Below, in pieces: positions 15,063-20,048 of a stretch of 20,048 bases of DNA. The notes beneath the pieces were generated by a model. It was given only the letters and a program-made list of their open reading frames with translations, searched no databases and was not told where the DNA came from. Origin of the DNA: Coriobacteriaceae bacterium (lineage in GTDB: Bacteria > Actinomycetota > Coriobacteriia > Coriobacteriales > UMGS124); assembly GCA_019420325.1 (NCBI GenBank), contig JAHZHK010000007.1, positions 27,201-47,248 on the forward strand, read 5' to 3'. Positions within the stretch are counted from its first letter, which is position 1, and each line of letters begins with the position of its first letter. A program made the translations under genes and the position numbers.

Positions 15063-16202
15063 ATGGCTGACACCACGTACAAGATCTGCCTGCTGCCCGG
15101 CGACGGCATCGGCCCCGAGATCGTCGCCGAGGCTGTGAAGGTGCTCGACGCCATCGGGCAGGAGTATGGCTGCACGTTCGACTGTGAGGAGCATCTCATC
15201 GGCGGCTGTGCCATCGACGCCACCCGCGCCGCCGGCGTGAAGCCCACCGCGCTGCCCGACGAGACGCTCGAGGCCGCCAAGGCTTCCGACGCGGTTCTGC
15301 TTGCGGCCGTGGGCGGCCCCAAGTGGGATGGCGCTGCCCCCGGTGAGGCCCGCCCCGAACAGGGCCTGCTTGCCATCCGCAAGAACCTGGGCCTGTACCT
15401 CAACCTGCGTCCCGTGCGCATCTACGATGCCCTGCGCGACGCGAGTCCGCTTCGTCCCGAGAAGCTCGAAGGGGTGGATATCCTCATCGTGCGCGAGCTC
15501 ACGGGCGGCATCTACTTCGGCGCCCACGAGCGCACCGAGAACGTCGAGGGCGCGGGCATGAACGGCGCGAAGGGCACCTTCTGCCGCGACCTCATGGACT
15601 ACAATGAGTATGAGATCGAGCGCGTCGTGCGCTGGGCCTTCGACGCCGCCAGCCGCAGGCCGCGCCATCGCGTCACCTCCGTCGACAAGGCCAACGTCCT
15701 TGAGACCAGCCGCCTGTGGCGCGAGACGGCCCATCGCATCGCTGCGGAGTATCCGCAGGTAGAGGCCTCTGACATGCTTGTGGACAACTGCGCCATGCAG
15801 CTTGTGTACAATCCCGGCCAGTTCGACGTCCTCGTGACCGAGAACACCTTCGGCGACATCCTCTCCGACGAGGCCTCCATGCTCACGGGCTCGCTTGGCA
15901 TGCTCGCCAGCGCGAGCCTGGGCGACGGCACCGCGCTCTACGAGCCCAGCCACGGCTCGGCGCCCGACATCGCGGGCAGGGGCATCGCCAACCCCATCGC
16001 CCAGATTCTCTCCGTGGAGCTCATGTTGCGTTACAGCTTCAAGATGGACGAGGCCGCCGACCGCCTGGCCAAGGCCGTGAAGGACGTGCTCGACGACGGC
16101 TGGCGCACCGGCGACATCGCCGACGCCTCCACCGCGGCCGACCACAAGCTCGGCACGTCTGCCATGGGCGACAAGATCGTCGAGTACTTCAAACGCGGCT
16201 AG
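15063..16202 (+). CDS. leuB: 3-isopropylmalate dehydrogenase
   Basis: A 379-aa NAD-dependent oxidative decarboxylase that makes 2-oxoisocaproate, the last operon-encoded step before transamination to leucine. ATG 15063 follows AAGGAG at about 10 nt. The N-terminal 'LLPGDGIGPEI', the substrate loop 'GLYLNLRPVR' (110-119) and 'RELTGGIYFG' (144-153, Tyr151) are typical. Catalytic Lys209 lies in SVDKANVL, and metal-binding Asp241, Asp265 and Asp269 lie in 'VDNCAMQL' and 'TFGDILSDEAS'. 'GTALYEPSHGSAPDIAGRG' marks the coenzyme site. Slightly longer than the usual ~360 aa because of a C-terminal extension and small insertions. It is followed by a strong terminator, the end of the operon. Confidence 0.96.
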   Translation: MADTTYKICLLPGDGIGPEIVAEAVKVLDAIGQEYGCTFDCEEHLIGGCAIDATRAAGVKPTALPDETLEAAKASDAVLLAAVGGPKWDGAAPGEARPEQGLLAIRKNLGLYLNLRPVRIYDALRDASPLRPEKLEGVDILIVRELTGGIYFGAHERTENVEGAGMNGAKGTFCRDLMDYNEYEIERVVRWAFDAASRRPRHRVTSVDKANVLETSRLWRETAHRIAAEYPQVEASDMLVDNCAMQLVYNPGQFDVLVTENTFGDILSDEASMLTGSLGMLASASLGDGTALYEPSHGSAPDIAGRGIANPIAQILSVELMLRYSFKMDEAADRLAKAVKDVLDDGWRTGDIADASTAADHKLGTSAMGDKIVEYFKRG

Positions 16203-16260
16203 GTCACGCGTGAGGGGAGCGCACTCCGGCCCCCGCGCTTGCCCACAAAACTACTAAGGC

Positions 16261-16300
16261 CCGGCGGCGCTCACTTTCTCGAGCGCTGCCGGATCTTTTG
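16261..16300 (+). terminator. terminator after leuB
   Basis: CCGGCGGCGCTC (16261-16272) pairs with GAGCGCTGCCGG (16281-16292), 12 bp with one G-U pair, followed by ATCTTTTG. Read on the minus strand it could also help to stop the convergent cassette transcript. Confidence 0.85.
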
Positions 16301-16345
16301 TGCATCAATGATGGGTGGGTCAAAGCTCGCACGGCTCGGGGCTGT

Positions 16346-16558
16346 CTAGATGTCCTTACTTCCCATAACGAGCGCCGCAAAGTAGTCCGGCCCTTCCTGC
16401 CACATGTCGGTCTCAAAGTCATAGAGCGCTGCATATGCCGGTGATTCCACGACGAGAGCTCGAATCTCACTTTGGGGTTTTCCGAGCCGTTCTGCAAGGT
16501 CCTGAATCGCATCCGTTGCAATCATATCGGCGCATTGCTGCATAATTTCAGTTGTCAT
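16346..16558 (-). CDS. unrecognised 70-aa protein, last gene of the DUF3791/DUF3990 cassette
   Basis: The start is ATG at 16558, behind GAGGAGG on the minus strand; the open frame runs 11 codons further upstream but those overlap the DUF3990 gene without a ribosome site. It begins within the last codons of the DUF3990 gene (11-bp overlap), so translation is coupled. The protein is small, acidic and probably helical. N-terminal part: 'MIATDAIQDLAERLGKPQSEI' resembles a short dimerising or helix-turn-helix segment. C-terminal part: 'YAALYDFETDMWQEGPDYF' is a distinctive aromatic motif. I recall similar small proteins beside DUF3990 genes but know no name for them. An antitoxin or partner role is inferred only from size and gene order. 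Confidence 0.7.
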   Translation of the reverse strand: MTTEIMQQCADMIATDAIQDLAERLGKPQSEIRALVVESPAYAALYDFETDMWQEGPDYFAALVMGSKDI

Positions 16559-17123
16559 AGCGAACAACCTCCTCGAGCTCCAGGCATGCAATGGCTTTCT
16601 CGGTTAAGAAGCAATATTGCAACTTCAGCCTGTTCGGAAGAAGCATGTTGATTGCCGTTGTGGCGGACGCTTCCTGGTCGATGGGTCCGTAGAGGCCGTT
16701 TAGGTACGTCGTGATCACGGGGTTTGTCGTATCGTTGGCGATTTTTCCGATGATGACGTCGGAATCAAGCAAGCGTTTATCGATGAGGGGGACGAGATCT
16801 TTTGCGAGGCGTGCCCGCCTGTTGAGCGAGATGAACCAGAGCCATTCTTTCGTTGCGTCATTAAATTCGAACAAGCCGAGAGGGGTTGGGGGCGCATGGA
16901 AGACAAAAGCTGAGACAAAACCGTGCGTTTGGTTCTGAGGCGCTGCCCCAATGCTTTTCGCTTTGCGCAGTGACGTCTGGATGAAACGCTTGGCCTGCTC
17001 TTTGTCCGCCGTGAGGTAGAACCCCTTACCAAAGTCTTTCCCCGTGGCGCATCTGCTCAGGTCAATCTTGTCTATTGCGGTGTAGCTGCCGTGATATAGC
17101 AAGGTTCCGTCTCGGAGTGTCAT
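16548..17123 (-). CDS. DUF3990 protein, ADP-ribosyltransferase-like, putative toxin
   Basis: A 191-aa protein with ATG at 17123 behind AAGGAG. It fits DUF3990 throughout: an N-terminal LLYHGSY strand with His11, then DFGKGFYLTADKEQAKRF (residues 30-47) with Tyr36, then 'WLWFISLNRRARLA' (94-107), 'DVIIGKIANDTTNPVITTYL' (122-141), and a C-terminal 'LKLQYCFLTEKAIACL' (166-181). HGS plus G-x-G-x-Y is the start of the H-Y-E mono-ADP-ribosyltransferase fold. The third position looks like Gln169 rather than Glu, so catalysis may differ or be absent. It overlaps both neighbours (4 bp with DUF3791 and 11 bp with the 70-aa gene). Toxin or effector activity is inferred; the target is unknown. Confidence 0.82.
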   Translation of the reverse strand: MTLRDGTLLYHGSYTAIDKIDLSRCATGKDFGKGFYLTADKEQAKRFIQTSLRKAKSIGAAPQNQTHGFVSAFVFHAPPTPLGLFEFNDATKEWLWFISLNRRARLAKDLVPLIDKRLLDSDVIIGKIANDTTNPVITTYLNGLYGPIDQEASATTAINMLLPNRLKLQYCFLTEKAIACLELEEVVRYDN

Positions 17124-17332
17124 GCGGCGGCTCCTTGGTTCGAGAGTTTTGCCTCGATGTCTGCCAGTGCCGCCTCATCGCTTTCGAGGTGCAAGTAGTC
17201 GTAGCAGTTGGCGATGAAATCCCAGATGCCCTGTTCTTTAAAGAGCTCATTACAGGTATGGGGGGAAAGCCCTGTTTGTTCCCTATACATGCGGAACAGG
17301 CGCATTTGCATGAAAAGGACCTCGTCGACCAT
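17120..17332 (-). CDS. DUF3791 family small protein, first gene of the cassette
   Basis: A 70-aa helical protein. ATG at 17332 (MVDEVLF) is chosen because AAAGGAG ends 6 nt before it; an in-frame GTG at 17350 lies before that ribosome site. The sequence follows DUF3791: an N-terminal helix 'LFMQMRLFRMYREQTGLSP', then 'CNELFKEQGIWDFIANCYDYLHLES', then a last helix 'ALADIEAKL'. DUF3791 proteins are commonly found next to DUF3990 genes in gut bacteria, a pairing recalled rather than checked here. Its TGA overlaps the DUF3990 start codon by ATGA. Being first in the operon and small, it is a reasonable antitoxin or immunity candidate, though untested. Confidence 0.8.
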   Translation of the reverse strand: MVDEVLFMQMRLFRMYREQTGLSPHTCNELFKEQGIWDFIANCYDYLHLESDEAALADIEAKLSNQGAAA

Positions 17333-17367
17333 ACGGGTCTCCTTTCCCACTTGGTATGACTGAGTCT

Positions 17368-17396
17368 ATTGTACGGGCGCAGGGCTCAGAAATCGA
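17368..17396 (-). promoter_or_regulatory. candidate promoter of the DUF3791-DUF3990 cassette
   Basis: On the minus strand a good -10, TACAAT (17373 down to 17368), lies 17 bp after a weak -35, TCGATT (17396 down to 17391). Transcription would start about 30 bp before the DUF3791 ATG. Confidence 0.45.
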
Positions 17397-17828
17397 GCGG
17401 CGTTAAAGATGCGCAGCAACATGCCACTGGTTGAAGTGCTGTAAGTGCCTTGAACGAAACACGGGAAGGTTGTGGACCGGTTCGGTTTCATGCTGCCATT
17501 CGTGGGACCTGGCAGTTCAACGAAGGAACTGGGTCTTCTATTTTTTGGAATCTGACGCATGGTGCATAGTGATACCTGCGATGGATATGCGCTGGCGCGC
17601 CTTATCGATGCGAACTGCGGCTCCTCGCGCTGGCAGGGTGCGGTCGTAGTCGTATGCATAAAGGCCCGTTGTACGAGAGAATTTGGCTGTTGCTCACGGG
17701 GCTTCGGCAAGGGTGTTTTGGTGAATGGGTTGACATTTGGTTGACATGCGAATCGCGATTGGCAGTCGCCCAACCTGTCATCCTGCTCCGTGGTTTCTTT
17801 TCGCCCGGTGCATCCTGTGGGGCAGGCG
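17397..17828. other. intergenic region without a recognisable gene
   Basis: About 430 bp between the cassette promoter and the thiC promoter. Short open frames exist on both strands (for example minus 17857-17366) but their products look like random Thr/Ser/Pro- or Arg/Ala-rich translations and I recognise none. Visible features are two copies of GTTGACAT, 11 bp apart (17729-17736 and 17740-17747), and a perfect palindrome AATCGCGATT (17751-17760). It may be remnant DNA that came with the cassette. Confidence 0.4.
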
Positions 17829-17837
17829 TGAGATAAT
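17829..17837 (+). promoter_or_regulatory. candidate extended -10 promoter of thiC
   Basis: TG, one base, then GATAAT form an extended -10 element matching the consensus hexamer at 5 of 6 positions. The implied start (about 17844) leaves a 5' leader of only about 34 nt before the thiC ATG. No convincing -35 is seen, which extended -10 promoters can tolerate. Confidence 0.4.
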
Positions 17838-17877
17838 CCAGTGTTTGACCAACGCACGCACGCCGAAGGAGGCCTTT

Positions 17878-19188
17878 ATGCCGTCGTATGCCACTCAGCT
17901 TGAAGCCGCCCGTCAGGGCATTGTGACCCCGCAGATGGCCCATGTCGCCCAAGAGGAGCACATGGACCCCGATCACCTGCGCGAGCTCGTGGCTAAGGGC
18001 GAGGTTGCCATTCCGGCCAACGTGCACCACACGTGCCTCACGCCCTTTGGCATCGGCTTTGCCCTGCGCACCAAGATCAACGTGAACCTGGGCACCAGCC
18101 GCGACTGGAGCGACCTGGACATGGAGATGGAGAAGGTCACGGACGCCGTGCGCTTGGGCGCCGAGTCCATCATGGACCTGTCCACCTACGGTGACACGCG
18201 CGCCTTCCGCCGCAAGCTCACCTCCGAGTGCCCCGCCATCATCGGCACGGTGCCCATCTACGACGCCGTCGTTTACTATGGCAAGGCCCTCAAGGACATC
18301 ACGGCCCAGGAGTGGCTCGACGTCGTGCGCATGCATGCCGAGGACGGCGTTGATTTCGTTACGCTTCACTGCGGCCTCACCCGCGCCATCGTGCAGCGCC
18401 TCAAGGTGAACCACCGCGAGATGAATATCGTGTCGCGCGGCGGCGCCCTCATGTTTGCCTGGATGGAGATGACGGGCCAGGAGAACCCCTTCTACGAGCA
18501 CTTCGACGAGGTGCTCGAGATCTGCCGCGCCCACGACGTCACCATCTCGCTGGGCGACTCCTGCCGCCCGGGCTGCTTGGCCGACGCCGGCGATGCCGTG
18601 CAGATCGACGAGCTCGTGAACCTGGGCGAGCTGGCTCTGCGCGCCTGGGACAAGGGCGTGCAGGTCATCATCGAGGGCCCGGGCCACGTGGCGCTCGACC
18701 AGGTGGAGGCCCAGATGAAGATGCAGCAGACCATCTGCCACAAGGCTCCCTACTACGTGCTCGGCCCGCTTGTGACCGACGTTGCCCCCGGCTACGACCA
18801 CATCACGGCCGCCATCGGCGGCACGCTTGCCGCCAGCAAGGGCGCAAGCTTCCTGTGCTATGTGACGCCCGCCGAGCACCTGCGCCTGCCCGATGCCAAC
18901 GACGTGCGCGAGGGCATCGTCGCCTTCAAGATCGCCGCGCATGCCGCCGACATCGCCAAGGGCCTGCCGGGCGCGCGCGACTGGGACGACAAGATGGCCC
19001 GCGCCCGCAAAGCGCTTGACTGGGAGGCCATGTTCGACCTGGCCATCGACCCCGAGAAGGCCCGCCGCTACCGCGCTGAGGCCGCGCCTGAGGCCGAGGA
19101 CACCTGCTCGATGTGTGGCAACTTCTGTGCCGTCAAGAACATGAACAACATCCTCGATGGCAAGCTCGTCGACGTCATCGGCGAATAG
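17878..19188 (+). CDS. thiC: phosphomethylpyrimidine synthase
   Basis: A 436-aa radical-SAM enzyme that rearranges aminoimidazole ribotide to HMP phosphate, the pyrimidine part of thiamin. ATG 17878 follows AAGGAGG; the frame is open 47 codons further but those are not family-like. It is the short form, lacking the N-terminal domain of E. coli ThiC. Typical segments are 'IPANVHHTCLTPFGIG', 'KINVNLGTSRDW', 'DLSTYGD', 'TLHCGLTR', 'VSRGGALMFAWM', 'SLGDSCRPGC' and 'IEGPGHVALDQVEAQMK'. The C-terminal cluster-binding cysteines are Cys410, Cys413 and Cys417, i.e. CX2CX3C, one residue tighter than the CX2CX4C usually quoted. The paralogue BzaF (5-hydroxybenzimidazole synthase) is an alternative, but no cobamide genes are nearby. 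Confidence 0.92.
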   Translation: MPSYATQLEAARQGIVTPQMAHVAQEEHMDPDHLRELVAKGEVAIPANVHHTCLTPFGIGFALRTKINVNLGTSRDWSDLDMEMEKVTDAVRLGAESIMDLSTYGDTRAFRRKLTSECPAIIGTVPIYDAVVYYGKALKDITAQEWLDVVRMHAEDGVDFVTLHCGLTRAIVQRLKVNHREMNIVSRGGALMFAWMEMTGQENPFYEHFDEVLEICRAHDVTISLGDSCRPGCLADAGDAVQIDELVNLGELALRAWDKGVQVIIEGPGHVALDQVEAQMKMQQTICHKAPYYVLGPLVTDVAPGYDHITAAIGGTLAASKGASFLCYVTPAEHLRLPDANDVREGIVAFKIAAHAADIAKGLPGARDWDDKMARARKALDWEAMFDLAIDPEKARRYRAEAAPEAEDTCSMCGNFCAVKNMNNILDGKLVDVIGE

Positions 19189-19198
19189 CGAGACACGT

Positions 19199-19248
19199 CG
19201 GGGCGACGCGGACGCCACTGGTGCTCGCGTCGCCCCGTGCTTCTTTCC
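19199..19248 (+). terminator. hairpin terminator after thiC
   Basis: A perfect 12-bp stem pairs CGGGGCGACGCG (19199-19210) with CGCGTCGCCCCG (19226-19237) across a 15-nt loop, followed by TGCTTCTTTCCC. The T tract is interrupted but the stem is strong and lies 10 bp after the stop codon. Confidence 0.7.
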
Positions 19249-19304
19249 CTGCTTTCAAGCTCGGTCTATTCCAGATTATGTAACGAAACCGAAAGGCCGC
19301 ACCC

Positions 19305-20048
19305 ATGCCTCAGAACCTCGATGCCATCAAAAGCGAAGCCGACCTCAAGTCCTACCTGCAGCCCGTCGTTATCGGCGGTGACCTGCTTGCCTACACTTGG
19401 GTGCGCTGCTTCCATGAGACCTACGGCATCGAGCCCATTGTGCTCACGGGCCTCGAGATCAAGCAGATCTCGACGAGCCGCCTGTGCTCCAACGTGATCG
19501 TGCCCGACATCGACCAGGGCGACAACCTCATGCAGGCTCTGCGCGAGCAGGGCGCCAAGATTGCCGCCCAGGGCAAGGTGGGCCTTGTGCTCTCCTGCGC
19601 GTCCGACTGGTATGTGCGCACCCTCTCGCAGCACAAGGCCGAGCTCGAGCAGTGGTATGTGGTGCCCTACATCGATTTCCCCCTGCTCGACGAGATCACG
19701 CAGAAGGAGCGCTTCTACGCCATCTGCGAGGAGATTGGCGTGCCGTACCCCAAGACGTGGGTGTATGACTGCTCCGACACCAAGGCGAAGATCCCGGTGA
19801 AGCGCTCATCGCCAAGCCTTCGAACTCGGCGCGCTACCACTACGCCAACATCCCCAACCAGAAGAAGATCTACACCATCGAGCGTCCCGAGGAGCTTACG
19901 AAGCTCTTCAGCGACCTGCAGGCGAGCCCCTATGACAAGGAGCTCATCGTGCAGGACCTCATCCCCGGCGCCGACGACGGCTTGCGCACCATCACGTGCT
20001 TCTCCGACAAAGACGGCGACGTTCGCGTGTGGTCGACGGGCCGCGTGC
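19305..20048 (+). pseudogene. ATP-grasp carboxylate-amine ligase-like gene, frameshifted and cut by the window end
   Basis: ATG 19305 follows GAAAGG at 8 nt. The first ~164 residues read well: 'QPVVIGGDLLAYTWVRCFHETYGIEPIVL' (a pre-ATP-grasp Rossmann region), 'DQGDNLMQALREQGAK', and 'KERFYAICEEIGVPYPKTWVY', the entry to the ATP-grasp domain. After AAGATCCCG (ending 19796) this frame turns to Arg/Ser/Thr-rich nonsense. The adjacent frame then continues the protein to the window end: 'GEALIAKPSNSARYHYANIP', 'ELIVQDLIPGADDGLRTITC', both typical ATP-binding ATP-grasp segments. One missing base near 19788-19800 explains this. It is either a real inactivating mutation or a sequence error. Relatives include D-aspartate ligase-like and carbamoyl-phosphate synthase-like proteins; the substrate is unknown. 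Confidence 0.72.

Noticed and set aside
17366..17857. 163-codon minus-strand open frame upstream of the DUF3791 gene
   Set aside because: The product is Thr/Pro/Ser-rich without recognisable features, has no good ribosome site, and overlaps the candidate promoters of both the cassette and thiC. Decayed coding DNA cannot be excluded.
17780..17877. GTGAGATAATCC resembling part of a TPP riboswitch before thiC
   Set aside because: The second conserved half (ACCTGAT..GGATAATGCC) and the pairing stems are missing, so it is better read as an extended -10 promoter.
1..20048. CRISPR array, tRNA or rRNA genes, insertion sequence
   Set aside because: I looked for regularly spaced repeats, tRNA TTCGA arms with a CCA end, rRNA core sequences and transposase motifs on both strands, and saw none.

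Overview
The window is about 20 kb of high-GC bacterial chromosome, almost entirely coding. It looks like an anaerobic actinobacterium of the Coriobacteriia (Olsenella/Collinsella-like). That placement is an inference from the GC-rich codon use, the mix of Gram-positive families (Y-family polymerase + YolD, GatCAB, DUF1292, SEC-C, short ThiC) and a Cys-rich Rrf2 regulator. It is not proven by any marker gene here.

Layout, left half. Positions 1-2160 form a + strand run: the 3' end of a Y-family DNA polymerase, an overlapping YolD-like protein, a small four-cysteine protein and an RNA m5C methyltransferase, closed by a long hairpin. An Rrf2 regulator (2340-2786) follows, behind a 21-bp imperfect palindrome that is probably its own operator. 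Next are a large three-TM membrane protein of unknown function (2905-4836) and an overlapping MobA-type nucleotidyltransferase, closed by a clear terminator. gatC-gatA-gatB (5760-9093), joined by two TAATG junctions, encode the tRNA-dependent amidotransferase. A DUF1292 acidic protein follows, with a bidirectional terminator. Between that terminator and a convergent SEC-C protein gene (9757-11073, minus) lies a structured repeat with two degenerate copies.

Layout, right half. The leucine operon leuA-leuC-leuD-leuB (11560-16202) has a leader of roughly 400 nt. The leader contains a 39-codon ORF that ends in a cluster of leucine codons, followed by several hairpins, so attenuation is likely. 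The operon ends at a terminator at 16261-16300. Next is a minus-strand accessory cassette of three small overlapping genes (17332 down to 16346): a DUF3791 protein, a DUF3990 protein with ADP-ribosyltransferase-like features, and an unrecognised 70-aa protein. Its base composition is visibly less GC-rich than its neighbours. This is the best candidate in the window for a poorly described system, perhaps toxin-antitoxin or defence. About 500 bp of apparently non-coding DNA separates it from thiC (17878-19188), which shows an extended -10 promoter but no TPP riboswitch. The window ends inside an ATP-grasp ligase-like gene whose reading frame is broken near 19795, either by mutation or by a base error.

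Together the core genes serve leucine synthesis, thiamin pyrimidine synthesis, Gln/Asn-tRNA formation, molybdenum cofactor maturation and DNA damage tolerance. The DUF3990 cassette is the one clearly accessory insertion.
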